Shown piece after piece: positions 34,065 to 42,803 of a stretch of 64,000 nt of DNA (its first letter is position 1; every line of letters begins with the position of its first letter). The DNA is taken from the NCBI GenBank assembly GCA_050249215.1, contig JBFWQX010000007.1, positions 1 through 64,000 on the forward strand, written 5' to 3'. The notes beneath the pieces are model-generated. The model was not told where the DNA came from. It was given only the letters and a program-made list of their open reading frames with translations, and made no database searches. The translations under genes and the position numbers were made by a program. Source of the DNA: Afipia sp050249215 (lineage in GTDB: Bacteria > Pseudomonadota > Alphaproteobacteria > Rhizobiales > Xanthobacteraceae).

Positions 34065-35041
34065 GCTGGTTTCTCATCTCTGGCGTTGACAGCAGCCAGC
34101 GCATGCAGGATCGCAAGCTGTGAATCATCGCGCCTGCGCTCCATGTCCGGAATGGATGTGCGTCCGAACGAAGCCGCAGCCTGGTCGATAATGCGCCGCT
34201 GGAGTTTCTCGTCGAGCTCGACCTGGAGAATGACCTTGAACGAATTGGCCATGTTCTTGCCGAGGTGCTGGAAAAATGATTCCAGCCCTTTCGGTCCGCC
34301 GCCCATATGAAACGAGCTGAACGGACCGTTCACCGCCCATCGAAGGCCGATTGAACTCGTGACGATGTCGTCAAGTTCATCGACAGTCACGACGCCCTCC
34401 TGCACAAGATAGCAAGCCTCCCGCATGATGGCGCGCTGCAGACGGTTCGCAACGAAGCCCTGAATTTCCTTCTTGAGAACGCGGGGGACCTTGCCGATCG
34501 CTTCGTAGAACGCCACTGCATCGGCGATGGCGTCGGGAGAGGTGCGTTCTCCGGGTACAACTTCGACAAGCGGAATCAGGTGCGGAGGATTGAATGGATG
34601 GCCGACAAGCATCCGGCTGGCATCCTTCATCAGCGTCGCCTGCTCTGTGGCGGGTCGCGCGGAACTGGAGGACAACAGCAGCGCATGCTTCGGCACGAGC
34701 GGTTCGATCCGCGCCCAGAGCTGTTGCTTCCATTCCGCCTTTTCTGGGCCGTTTTCCTGGATCAGGTCGACACCGGTGATTGCGCGCGCAAGATCCGGCT
34801 CGAAACGCAGGTTCTTGTCGAGTCCTTCATGCGGCAGGCCGAGCGCCTTCAGCGTCGGGCCGGCCTTCGCCAGCATCGTCCGGACGACCTTTTCGATATC
34901 CGGCTGCGGATCGTTGACGACGACATTAAGGCCATGGGCAAGAAAAAGCGCTGTCCACGATGCGCCAATCACACCGGCGCCGATGACGCATGTGTTCTTG
35001 TAGCGGCTCAGAATCGCCTGATGATCAACTGACAGTGGCAT
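34061..35041 (-). CDS. 3-hydroxyacyl-CoA dehydrogenase / L-carnitine dehydrogenase-like
   Basis: A 326-residue enzyme of the HAD/lambda-crystallin/carnitine dehydrogenase group. NAD motif CVIGAGVIGASWTALFLAHG, catalytic histidine in VGHPFNPPHLIPLVEVVPGE and the glutamate of the same segment are present, followed by the C-terminal helical domain (VANRLQRAIMREACYLVQEG). It lacks the hydratase domain of FadB. Carnitine dehydrogenase oxidises a free hydroxy acid, so the real substrate may not be a CoA ester. It overlaps both neighbours. Confidence 0.9.
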   Translation of the reverse strand: MPLSVDHQAILSRYKNTCVIGAGVIGASWTALFLAHGLNVVVNDPQPDIEKVVRTMLAKAGPTLKALGLPHEGLDKNLRFEPDLARAITGVDLIQENGPEKAEWKQQLWARIEPLVPKHALLLSSSSARPATEQATLMKDASRMLVGHPFNPPHLIPLVEVVPGERTSPDAIADAVAFYEAIGKVPRVLKKEIQGFVANRLQRAIMREACYLVQEGVVTVDELDDIVTSSIGLRWAVNGPFSSFHMGGGPKGLESFFQHLGKNMANSFKVILQVELDEKLQRRIIDQAAASFGRTSIPDMERRRDDSQLAILHALAAVNARDEKPA

Positions 35042-35819
35042 GACGTTCCCCTGATGCAGCCTTGGTTGGTTTATCCAGATAGTTGTAGCAAGGCTTGGCG
35101 CGGGCCAGCGTCAGATCCGTCAGGATGTGAGAGGCTCCGATAATTTCCCTGACGGGGAAGTCGGCCATTGGCGCGAGCGCGTGCGCGAACAATTCCAACC
35201 TTGCCGGGCCTATCCATGCACCCTTGACGGTAATGTCGGTAATTTCGGTGCGCAAGAGTTCGCAGATGCGCGGCTCGCCAGCCGGCTTCGGGCTGTCATA
35301 AGTCCAGAGGATTTTCAGCATAAAGGTTGGCACACAGATCTCTCGCTTGGCTTCTTCGAGGTCCATCGCGCGATGCTTGTATCCCATGGTGGCCTGGGCA
35401 ACGCGCAGGGTCCCGTAGTCCATGGTTCCTACGAGCGTGTCGGAGTCGACGTACAGCCGCGGCTTACCGAACACCTTTGGATAGGCACTGATCTCGCGAC
35501 CGGATGCGAGTGCCGGCAGGTTATCGAGATACATCGCATGCAGGTATTCGCCCTTTTCTTCGCCCAGGCGTACCTGGATTGCCTGTCCGCATTCTGTGTA
35601 GTCGCCCAGGCCGGACGTATCGGGCATGCGCATGATTTCCCAGCGCACCAGCGGCTCGTCGATCTCCAGGGGTTCGGGAACGACAGCGCGGAGTGCCTCG
35701 ATGTCGGTCCGATACAAAATGTTGAAGTATTCGCGGTTGTTGAAGCGAAACGGTCCGCGCGGAAAGGCCGGTGCGCCGATCGGAGTTGTTAACTGTTTGA
35801 CGACGTCCTTTTCCTTCAT
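35025..35819 (-). CDS. Acetoacetate decarboxylase family protein
   Basis: A 264-residue protein beginning at ATG 35819, which has GGGAGAG upstream. The central ASGREISAYPKVFGKPRL carries the lysine expected to form the Schiff base in acetoacetate decarboxylase, and the EKGEYLHAMYLDN segment is also conserved. Members decarboxylate beta-keto acids, or in some cases act as aldolase-dehydratases. Being first in an operon with a beta-hydroxyacid dehydrogenase suggests it takes a 3-oxo acid made by that enzyme. Confidence 0.9.
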   Translation of the reverse strand: MKEKDVVKQLTTPIGAPAFPRGPFRFNNREYFNILYRTDIEALRAVVPEPLEIDEPLVRWEIMRMPDTSGLGDYTECGQAIQVRLGEEKGEYLHAMYLDNLPALASGREISAYPKVFGKPRLYVDSDTLVGTMDYGTLRVAQATMGYKHRAMDLEEAKREICVPTFMLKILWTYDSPKPAGEPRICELLRTEITDITVKGAWIGPARLELFAHALAPMADFPVREIIGASHILTDLTLARAKPCYNYLDKPTKAASGERHATVS

Positions 35820-36132
35820 TGCACTCTCCCCATTGTGCGATGCCGAAAACTTGCTGGCGATCGGCTTATTTGTTTTGTTGAGTAGCCGCATCGCTTCAAT
35901 CGACGATGCACATGACGCATTTAGACCGGCAAGGTGCGATCTGACCGATTGGAGGGTTACTTCAGGACATGCGCTTTGACACGAAACCCTTTTCTAAACT
36001 TTCGGTCGTCGATATCGTGTGCATGTAACTAGTCGGATCGTTTCGCTGCCAGAGTAGCGAGGACTTGCGGGCCGCTCTCAACAAAGATCCCGAATAAGGG
36101 GACGCAAGCCGAGCTATGGATGGAGGAAGTGA
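35820..36132. promoter_or_regulatory. Divergent intergenic region between the decarboxylase operon and the first AraC gene
   Basis: This 313-base gap contains no gene. It must hold the divergent promoters for the reverse operon and the AraC regulator. The only structure I can point to is a short inverted repeat GCATCG-N10-CGATGC at 35888-35909. The repeated element seen around the two AraC genes downstream was not found here. Confidence 0.4.
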
Positions 36133-37212
36133 ATGGTCAGGGTGAGCAAGCGTGTTTCGGACGGAGCCGGGACTGAACTCGTTCGCCGATGTCCGCCGGA
36201 CTTCGATATGCGCATTTACTCACCGCATTCGATCGCAGCGCTTGTTGCCGAACTTGCAACGCAGGGGACTCCGCCGGAAGCAGTGCTTGCGGGTACGGAT
36301 ATCGTTGCCTCACAGCTTGATGCCCATACAACAAAGATATCCTACAGACAGCTCGATCTTGTGATTCGTAATGTGCTGAACTTATCGACTGATCCCGCTG
36401 TCGCCCTGCGCGCGGGCCGACGAATGCATATTACGGCTTACGGGATGTATGGCTATGCGCTGTTGAGCAGCGCGACGCGGGAGGAAGCACGTGAATTCGG
36501 CGCCCGCTACATCCGGGTGGTCGGACCGTTCTGCGATTTCTCCGTGTCGCAAGACAAATCCACCGTTGCATTAACCTTCGAGCCGTTGCATTGGCCGAAT
36601 CCGACGGAAGATCTTCATCGCTTCGCGGTAGAGTTCGCGTTGTCGGCGCACTTGACTTCGACGGGAGATCGTCTCGGCCCGGCGTTCAAGTTTTCCCGCG
36701 TTCTGCTCGATTATGCGCCGCCGCCTCATGCCGGGATGTACGACGATCTATTTCAATGCCCGGTGCTCTTCGCGCAGCCAAGTTGCGGTTATGAGTATGA
36801 ACGAGATGACGGTCCGGCGAGGCTGGCGGACGCGCGAACCCATGCGATGGCGCGCGAGATGTGCGAGCAGCTTCTGGTTGATATAAACCGGTCTGGCGGC
36901 ATTGCCGCGGATATCCGGCGAATTCTGATCGAGCATCCGGGAAAGTATCCGAGCATTGAGACAATTTCGGAGAAACTCGGGATGTATCCCCGTTCGTTGC
37001 GGCGCAAACTGGAGGCTGAGGGGAATTCCTATCGCGATCTGCTGGCAGAGGTGCGCATGCGGCTCGCCATTGAATACCTGCGCAAGACACATATGACGAA
37101 CGACGAGATCGCCACCCGGCTCGGCTATAGCGATGCGGCGAATTTCCGCCATGCGTTTGTCCGTTGGACGGGCAAAAGCCCGTCGGACTTCCGAAGCGCC
37201 GTGCGCACCTGA
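36133..37212 (+). CDS. AraC-family regulator with arabinose-binding-like N-terminal domain, copy 1
   Basis: A 359-residue regulator. The N-terminal ligand domain (about residues 25-230; YGMYGYALLSSATREEAREF is the family marker) is followed by two helix-turn-helix units (IETISEKLGMYPRSLRRKLE and NDEIATRLGYSDAANFRHAF) and the RWTGKSPSDFR signature. ATG 36133 follows GGATGGAGGAAGTGA. It is paralogous to the gene at 37560-38588. This subfamily often regulates amino-acid or fatty-ester metabolism, which would fit the lipid genes downstream. Confidence 0.93.
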   Translation: MVRVSKRVSDGAGTELVRRCPPDFDMRIYSPHSIAALVAELATQGTPPEAVLAGTDIVASQLDAHTTKISYRQLDLVIRNVLNLSTDPAVALRAGRRMHITAYGMYGYALLSSATREEAREFGARYIRVVGPFCDFSVSQDKSTVALTFEPLHWPNPTEDLHRFAVEFALSAHLTSTGDRLGPAFKFSRVLLDYAPPPHAGMYDDLFQCPVLFAQPSCGYEYERDDGPARLADARTHAMAREMCEQLLVDINRSGGIAADIRRILIEHPGKYPSIETISEKLGMYPRSLRRKLEAEGNSYRDLLAEVRMRLAIEYLRKTHMTNDEIATRLGYSDAANFRHAFVRWTGKSPSDFRSAVRT

Positions 37213-37231
37213 GTTCTGCGATCAGTTCATT

Positions 37232-37269
37232 TCGTCCGCAAGTCACCGGGAGAAGGGATCAATCGCACC
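37232..37269 (+). repeat. Intergenic repeat, copy 1 (downstream of AraC copy 1)
   Basis: A 38-base element containing GTCC, AAGTCACCGGG and ATCAATCGCACC. By eye it matches the element at 38620-38657 at about 28 of 38 positions, starting 20 bases after the AraC stop here and 32 bases after the stop there. It is either an AraC operator or the flank of an ancestral gene duplication. Confidence 0.5.
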
Positions 37270-37330
37270 TCCCGCGTGTAAAGCAGCAGCGCTATGTTTT
37301 GGGGATCATAGGTTTTCACCCCCAAAACTC

Positions 37331-37368
37331 GACCGCTGGCGCCGCGCAACCAGCGGTCTCTTTTTTTT
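37331..37368 (+). terminator. Rho-independent terminator after AraC copy 1
   Basis: GACCGCTGG (37331-37339) pairs with CCAGCGGTC (37350-37358), followed by TC and eight T residues. A third copy of the arm, GAGACCGCT (37369-37377), can pair instead with AGCGGTCTC (37352-37360) across the T tract, giving an alternative hairpin. Upstream, GTTTTGGGG (37296-37304) can also pair with CCCCAAAAC (37320-37328). The T tract follows the plus-strand transcript of the first AraC gene. Confidence 0.75.
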
Positions 37369-37408
37369 GAGACCGCTGCGGCATAGCCGCTGGGTAACGC
37401 TCATGAGG

Positions 37409-37424
37409 TTGTCCGGAATTCACC
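37409..37424 (+). repeat. Intergenic repeat, partial copy 2 (upstream of AraC copy 2)
   Basis: TTGTCCGGAATTCACC matches the first 16 bases of the 38620 element (TTGTCCCAAATTCACC) at 14 positions. It lies about 150 bases before the start of the second AraC gene, a reasonable position for an upstream regulatory site. The right half of the element is not conserved in this copy. Confidence 0.4.
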
Positions 37425-37559
37425 CTGAGAACAAGTAGATTTGACCTTCCAATCTGCCGGGATTATCGGATAGCGTCTGTTTCCGATCAGCCGGCGCTCT
37501 TTCGAGGCGTCAATACATCGCGCCAGATGGCATGTAAAAAGCCAGAGGAGAGCGGGATC

Positions 37560-38588
37560 GTGTATCGGCCTTCGCCCAATCTCATGCAGCGGGTGCATGG
37601 AGCTCACCGCATCGCGGCGGTTGTCGCCGTTCTCAGAGAGGATGGAGTGCCTGCGTCGCAGGCGTTGTCGGGATCCGGGCTCAAGGTATCGACTTTCAGG
37701 GCCGGCACCACGCGGGTATCCTATCAGCAGGTCGAAACTGTATTCCGCAACGCCATTCACCTCTCGAAAGATCCTGCCATTGCGTTCCGCGCCGGGCAGA
37801 AGATCAACGTGATGGCGTATGGGCTGTATGGTTACGCGCTCTTGAGCAGCCCGACTCGTGCCGAGGGGATTGATTTCACCACCAAGTACAGTCGCGTGCT
37901 TGGCGCGATCGCGGACGTCATCTTTTCGCGCGACGAGGATACGGCGACTTACGCGCTTGAGCCACTGTTGTCGCGAAACCATAACGACAATGTTTATCGG
38001 TTTGCGATGGAGTTTGCATTTGCGGCGCTGATCACGCTTTGCAGGGATGTGTACGGCGGATCGTTCGGAATTTTGCGCCTGCGCGCGGCTTATCCTGCGC
38101 CCGCCCATGCCCGCATTTACAAACGCATGTTTCAATGCCCGATCAGTTTCGACCAGCCAAAGAACGAACTGGAATTCAACGCTGGCTGGATTGATCACCC
38201 GATGGTGAAGCCGGACCCGATCACCAATGTGATGGCTGCGGAAATGTGCGAGCGCTTTCTTGGCAAGGCGAAGGGATATGGTGGGGTCGCCGCCGATATT
38301 CGCCGCGCGCTGCTTGAACATCCCGGACGATTTCCAAGCATCGAAGCCATGGCCGCGGAATTGTCCATCCATCCACGTACGCTGCGCCGCAAACTGGAAG
38401 CGGAGCAGGTTACGTACCGTGATGTTGTCGCGGAAGTCCGCATGAAGCTGGCCGTTGAATATCTGCGCAACACGCGCATGACCAACGAAGAGATCGCTGC
38501 GCGGCTGGACTATAGCGATGCTGCGAATTTCCGGCACGCATTCGCGCGCTGGACAGGCCGAAGCCCTTCAGACTTCAGGGCTGGTTGA
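37560..38588 (+). CDS. AraC-family regulator with arabinose-binding-like N-terminal domain, copy 2
   Basis: About 342 residues from GTG 37560, which has GAGGAGAG upstream; ATG 37527 in the same frame is an alternative. Domain plan matches copy 1: YGLYGYALLSSPTRAEGIDF in the ligand domain, IEAMAAELSIHPRTLRRKLE and NEEIAARLDYSDAANFRHAF in the DNA-binding domain, and RWTGRSPSDFR at the end. The DNA-binding halves are much more alike than the ligand halves, suggesting similar operators but different effectors. Confidence 0.92.
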   Translation: MYRPSPNLMQRVHGAHRIAAVVAVLREDGVPASQALSGSGLKVSTFRAGTTRVSYQQVETVFRNAIHLSKDPAIAFRAGQKINVMAYGLYGYALLSSPTRAEGIDFTTKYSRVLGAIADVIFSRDEDTATYALEPLLSRNHNDNVYRFAMEFAFAALITLCRDVYGGSFGILRLRAAYPAPAHARIYKRMFQCPISFDQPKNELEFNAGWIDHPMVKPDPITNVMAAEMCERFLGKAKGYGGVAADIRRALLEHPGRFPSIEAMAAELSIHPRTLRRKLEAEQVTYRDVVAEVRMKLAVEYLRNTRMTNEEIAARLDYSDAANFRHAFARWTGRSPSDFRAG

Positions 38589-38619
38589 GCGGCTGCGGAG
38601 TTAGCCGAAAGGCGTACCG

Positions 38620-38657
38620 TTGTCCCAAATTCACCGGTCAAATGGTTCAATTGCACC
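38620..38657 (+). repeat. Intergenic repeat, copy 3 (downstream of AraC copy 2)
   Basis: Matches the element at 37232-37269 over 38 bases, including TTCACCGG and TCAATTGCACC. It lies upstream of the hydrolase-phasin-lipid operon, so a regulatory role toward that operon is possible. Confidence 0.5.
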
Positions 38658-38714
38658 TTTCCCGGCTTTGGAGCGCTGGCTAGCGTTTGTTCAGAAATCA
38701 AGCGGTGCGCGCAA

Positions 38715-38738
38715 GTGATCGTTCGCAATAGCGATCAC
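38715..38738 (+). promoter_or_regulatory. Inverted repeat upstream of the hydrolase/phasin operon
   Basis: GTGATCG (38715-38721) and CGATCAC (38732-38738) form a perfect 7-bp inverted repeat with a 10-base spacer (centres 17 bases apart), a typical size for a dimeric regulator's site. It lies about 65 bases before the preferred start at 38804. Confidence 0.4.
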
Positions 38739-38803
38739 GGACGAAGACAAAGACTTGATGCTGAATGATGCGGAGATTCCGCAAAACCGGGGGACATTCT
38801 GAC

Positions 38804-39613
38804 ATGGGCACTGCAGCGAGCTCTTCACATCCGCCATCGCAGTTACTTCTCGCGCTCGAATTGCGCGGGCTTTGGGAGCTGCAGGCGTTCTTCGCCGCTT
38901 ATCCTTTGCTGCGATACGCGCCACGCGGTGACGGACATCCTGTCCTTGTATTGCCCGGACTCGCCGCAAGCGACGTTTCGACGCGGCCGCTGCGGAGTTA
39001 TCTGAAGGCGCAAGGATATGCCGCGCATGGCTGGAAGCTCGGCCCGAACCATGGTCCACGCCCCGGCGTGGAGGACGGCATTGATGCGCGTCTTGCCGAA
39101 CTTTCCGATCGCTATGGCCGCAAGGTGAGTCTGATCGGATGGAGTCTCGGCGGTGTCTTCGCGCGAGAGGCTTCGCGGCGCGCTGCTGAACGGGTGCGTC
39201 AGGTGATCACGCTCGGAAGCCCTTTTGCGAACGAACCGAAGGCAAGCAATGCGTGGCAGCTTTACGAAGCCCTGAGCGGACGCCGGGTCGAGGATTGGCC
39301 TGGCCGTGAAGCCATGAAGCTGCCGCCGCCAGTTCCCAGCACCGCGATCTACACACGTTCCGATGGCATCGTCGCCTGGCAAGGATGCCGCGAGCAGCAG
39401 AGCGACACGACGCAGAATATTGAGGTGGAGGGCAGCCACTCCGGTCTCGGTTTCAATCCGGCGGTGCTTTATGCGATCGCGGATCGGCTGGCACTGGCGG
39501 AAGACGAGTGGTCTCCGTTCGACCGCAGCGGCTTGCGGAGCATGGTGTATCCCGATCCGCATCGCAACGACAGCGAATGGGAAGCCGCGTTGCGGACAGG
39601 CGCCGCCGGGTAA
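38804..39613 (+). CDS. Alpha/beta hydrolase (lipase/esterase-like) linked to phasin
   Basis: About 269 residues from ATG 38804 (GGGGGACATTCTGAC upstream; ATG 38765 also possible). HPVLVLPGLAASD precedes the oxyanion site, the nucleophile is in LIGWSLGGVFARE, the acid in YTRSDGIVAW and the histidine in EGSHSGLGFNP. The fold resembles triacylglycerol lipases and PHA depolymerases acting inside the cell. Being first in an operon with a phasin and wax-ester synthase suggests action on storage lipid or its precursors (inference). Confidence 0.85.
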   Translation: MGTAASSSHPPSQLLLALELRGLWELQAFFAAYPLLRYAPRGDGHPVLVLPGLAASDVSTRPLRSYLKAQGYAAHGWKLGPNHGPRPGVEDGIDARLAELSDRYGRKVSLIGWSLGGVFAREASRRAAERVRQVITLGSPFANEPKASNAWQLYEALSGRRVEDWPGREAMKLPPPVPSTAIYTRSDGIVAWQGCREQQSDTTQNIEVEGSHSGLGFNPAVLYAIADRLALAEDEWSPFDRSGLRSMVYPDPHRNDSEWEAALRTGAAG

Positions 39614-39662
39614 CAGTCGGAATTTTCGTCTTTCCCGTTTCATATTCAAGAAGGAGAAATTC

Positions 39663-40100
39663 ATGAACGCTGACAGCAAGCAGCCTTTCAATCCCGCGGC
39701 AATGATGCCCTGGATGGATGAACTCAAGAAACTTGTCGAGCAGTTCAAGCTGCCCGGCATTGACGTGGCCGCGCTCATTGAATGGCAGCGCAAGGATATG
39801 GAAGCTCTGGCCGAAGCAAACCGTCAAGCGTCGGAAGGCATCAAGGCGCTTGTCGAGCGCCGCAACGAGATCATGCAGGAAGCGCTCGCGCAGTGGCAGT
39901 CGGCCGTAAAGGATGTCACCAGCGGCGACGCGATGTCGAAGCAGGCGGAAGCCATGAAGCAGGGTGTCGAAAAGGCGGTCGCCAATTTCCGCGAGCTCTC
40001 CGAGCTCGAAGCAAAGGCGCGCACCAATGCGTGGACTGTCGTTCAGCAGCGCATGCAGGAGAATCTGACGAATCTTCAAAAGCTGCTGCAGCCGAAATAG
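39663..40100 (+). CDS. Phasin-family granule-associated protein
   Basis: A 145-residue helical protein with AAGAAGGAGAAATTC before ATG 39663. The sequence is almost entirely amphipathic alpha-helix: MPWMDELKKLVEQFKLPGID, then a run of Ala/Glu/Lys-rich heptads up to TNLQKLLQPK. This matches the phasins that coat polyhydroxyalkanoate granules. A short Pro/Phe segment (QPFNPAAMMPWM) at the N-terminus is common in the family. No PHA synthase is in the window; coating of wax-ester or triacylglycerol inclusions is also possible here. Confidence 0.82.
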   Translation: MNADSKQPFNPAAMMPWMDELKKLVEQFKLPGIDVAALIEWQRKDMEALAEANRQASEGIKALVERRNEIMQEALAQWQSAVKDVTSGDAMSKQAEAMKQGVEKAVANFRELSELEAKARTNAWTVVQQRMQENLTNLQKLLQPK

Positions 40101-40197
40101 CGGCGGAGCGTCTGGCCCGGCGGGACAGAAACGGTGAGCCATCCGCGCTGAAAGACGGAAGGCCTCCGAAGGGATGAGAGACCGGAAGGGGGAGAGC

Positions 40198-40965
40198 ATG
40201 AGTCTTGCCAAGTTGCAGGATCTGACGGGCCGTGTCGCGCTCGTCACAGGTGGATCCAGAGGCCTGGGCTTGCAGATGGCCGAGGTGCTGGGCGAGCTCG
40301 GCGCCAAGGTTGCGATCACGGCGCGGAAGGCTGAAGAACTGACAGCCGCCGCGGCGCACCTGAAGTCACTCGGCATCGAAGCGATGCCGGTTGTCTGCGA
40401 CATGGGGCAACTGGCGACAATCGGCCCCATGGTCGAACAGGTCATCGCGACGCTCGGGCCCATCGATATTCTTGTCAACAATGCCGGGACGTCCTGGGGC
40501 GCAGCCACAATCGATCATTCCCTCGATGGCTGGAACAAGGTCATCACCCTGAATGTGACGGCAATCTTTGTTGTCACGCAGGAGGTCGGGCGCCGCTGCA
40601 TGGTTCCGCGCCGGAGTGGCAAGGTCATCAACATCGCTTCGATCCAGGGGCTGACAGGGACATATCCGGAGAGTGTGCCGACGCTCGCCTATAATGCCAG
40701 CAAGGGCGCAGTCGTGAACATGACGCGCACACTTGCCAACGAATGGGCTCCGCTCGGAATCAATGTGAATGCGATCGCGCCGGGTTACTTCCCGACCAAA
40801 ATGACCGCGCAGCTTAACGAAGATAACACCTCGGACATGGCGCCGATGAAGCGCGGTGGCGGCCCCGAGGATTTGAAGGGAGTCACGGCTCTGTTCGCGT
40901 CGGACGCCTGTGCATTCATTACTGGCCAGACACTCGCCGTCGACGGCGGAGTCACGGCTGTCTGA
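40198..40965 (+). CDS. SDR-family oxidoreductase
   Basis: A 255-residue SDR from ATG 40198 (GGGGGAGAGC upstream). VTGGSRGLGLQMAEVLGE, ILVNNAGTSWG, the serine in NIASIQGLTGT, and YNASKGAVVNMTRTLANEW with Tyr and Lys, are intact. The ending FITGQTLAVDGGVTAV is FabG-like. It may reduce a 3-oxoacyl-CoA for storage-lipid synthesis or oxidise the reverse reaction. It is 30 bases before the CoA ligase. Confidence 0.92.
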   Translation: MSLAKLQDLTGRVALVTGGSRGLGLQMAEVLGELGAKVAITARKAEELTAAAAHLKSLGIEAMPVVCDMGQLATIGPMVEQVIATLGPIDILVNNAGTSWGAATIDHSLDGWNKVITLNVTAIFVVTQEVGRRCMVPRRSGKVINIASIQGLTGTYPESVPTLAYNASKGAVVNMTRTLANEWAPLGINVNAIAPGYFPTKMTAQLNEDNTSDMAPMKRGGGPEDLKGVTALFASDACAFITGQTLAVDGGVTAV

Positions 40966-40995
40966 GCAAGCAATAAAATAAAGGGAGGAATGAAA

Positions 40996-42699
40996 ATGAA
41001 CGATATGCCCTGGATCAAGTCTTATCCGGCCGGCGTGCGCTGGGACATCAACATTGTTCCCGAACCGGTGCAGAAGATTCTTCAGGATACCGTGGCAAAA
41101 TATCCCGATCGCCCGGCAATCGACTTCATGGGCAAGCGCCTGAACTATCGCGAAATGAGTGATCTGGTGAATCGCGCGGCGTGCGGCCTGCAGAAACTGG
41201 GCGTGAAGCCGGGCGTTCACGTCGGGCTGTTCCTGCCGAACACGCCGCACTACCTCGTCGCGTTTTTCGGTGTGCTGACGGCCGGCGGCACCGTGGTGAA
41301 TTACTCGCCGCTCGATGCGGCCAAGGTGCTCGAGCACAAGATCGAGGATAGCAAGACGGACCTCATCATCACGCTCGATCTTGCGGCGCTGTATCCGCAG
41401 ATGGCGCCGATGCTCGGAACGACTCGTTTGAAAAAGCTGATTGTCGGCAATGTCGGTGAAATGTCAGCCGCTCCCGATGCCGTGAACGCCGAGATGAAGG
41501 CTGGGAAACAATTGAGCGAGGTGCCGAAGGACGATCGGCATGTGACCTTCGCGGAACTGCTCGACAACGATGGAGCTTACCAGGTCCATCCGATTGCCGA
41601 TCCTAACGAGACGATCGCGGTGCTTCAGTACACCGGCGGCACGACCGGTTTGCCCAAAGGCGCAATGCTGACGCACTCCAATCTGTCGAGCGCCTGTCAG
41701 CAAGCATGGGAGACCACCACCGGAACGCCACCGGTTCTGGTCGAGGGGCAGGAGAGTGTGCTCGCGGTGCTGCCACCGTTCCATATCTATGCGTTGACGG
41801 TGAACATGCTGTTTGCGGTCCTCGGCGGAGCTGTCGTCCTGCAGCATGTTCGTTTCGATCCGAAGGCAGTGCTCGAGGACATCGCCAACAAGAAGCTGAC
41901 GGTCTTTTGCGGTGTGCCGACCATGTTCACCGCGCTGATCAATCACCCGGAGACGTCAAAGTACGATCTGAAGTCGCTCAAATATTGCGGCTCCGGGGGG
42001 GCGCCGCTGCCGCTTGAGGTGGCCCAGCAGTTCGCGGCGATCACAGGCTGCAATCTCAGCGAAGGCTGGGGCATGACTGAAACCTCACCCACAGGGACGT
42101 TCACACCGGTCAACGGCATGCGCAAGGCAGGCTCTTGCGGAATGCCGATGCCGGGTATTGATATCAAGTTTCTGAATGTCGAAGACCCCAGCAAGTATGT
42201 CGCGCTCGGCGAGCGCGGCGAGATTTGCATCAAGGGTCCCAACGTCATGAAGGGCTATTGGAATAACCCGAAGGCGACGGTCGATGTGACGACGTTCGAC
42301 GGCTATTTGCGCACCGGCGACGTTGGCTACATGGATGATGATGGTTTTGTTTTCATCGTCGATCGCACCAAGGATATGCTGCTGTGTAGCGGTTACAACG
42401 TCTATCCACGCGTTCTGGAAGAGGCGGTTTACAAGCACCCCTCGGTCGCCGAAGTCGCTGTCATCGGCATTCATGATGAATATCGCGGGCAGTCGCCGAA
42501 AGCCTTCATCGTGCTGAAGGCCGGTGCTCAGGAAATCACGCTCAAGGATATGCAGACGTTTCTGAAGGACAAGCTCGGCAAGCACGAGATGATTCAGGCG
42601 ATTGAACTCCGCCCTGAGCTTCCAAAAACGGCGGTCGGCAAGATTTCCAAGAAAGACCTGTACGACGAAGAAGATCGCAAGGCGAAAGCGCAGGCCTGA
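40996..42699 (+). CDS. Long-chain fatty acid (or dicarboxylate) CoA ligase, FadD/PimA-like
   Basis: A 567-residue ANL ligase. I start at ATG 40996 because GGGAGG is seven bases upstream; ATG 40990 is too close to it. Blocks are LQYTGGTTGLPKGAMLTH, GWGMTETSPTGTF, YLRTGDVGYMDDDGF, and the catalytic lysine in PKTAVGKISKKDLYDEE. The length and N-terminus (YPAGVRWDINIVPEPVQKIL) resemble FadD and the PimA dicarboxylate ligase of Rhodopseudomonas. It makes acyl-CoA, the donor substrate of the wax-ester synthase encoded next. Confidence 0.92.
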   Translation: MNDMPWIKSYPAGVRWDINIVPEPVQKILQDTVAKYPDRPAIDFMGKRLNYREMSDLVNRAACGLQKLGVKPGVHVGLFLPNTPHYLVAFFGVLTAGGTVVNYSPLDAAKVLEHKIEDSKTDLIITLDLAALYPQMAPMLGTTRLKKLIVGNVGEMSAAPDAVNAEMKAGKQLSEVPKDDRHVTFAELLDNDGAYQVHPIADPNETIAVLQYTGGTTGLPKGAMLTHSNLSSACQQAWETTTGTPPVLVEGQESVLAVLPPFHIYALTVNMLFAVLGGAVVLQHVRFDPKAVLEDIANKKLTVFCGVPTMFTALINHPETSKYDLKSLKYCGSGGAPLPLEVAQQFAAITGCNLSEGWGMTETSPTGTFTPVNGMRKAGSCGMPMPGIDIKFLNVEDPSKYVALGERGEICIKGPNVMKGYWNNPKATVDVTTFDGYLRTGDVGYMDDDGFVFIVDRTKDMLLCSGYNVYPRVLEEAVYKHPSVAEVAVIGIHDEYRGQSPKAFIVLKAGAQEITLKDMQTFLKDKLGKHEMIQAIELRPELPKTAVGKISKKDLYDEEDRKAKAQA

Positions 42700-42803
42700 G
42701 CGCCCCGTGCTTCATGCAAATCCGTCGGAACTGGACCTTTCAGCGCCGGCGCCGGACCAACTCGGGTGGCCGTGGCCGCCGTCTAACCTCTGGAGGCAAG
42801 ACA

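Noticed and set aside
38715..38738. A rho-independent terminator after the second AraC gene
   Set aside because: The inverted repeat has only 7-bp arms with a 10-base spacer and no T tract, so I list it as a possible operator instead.
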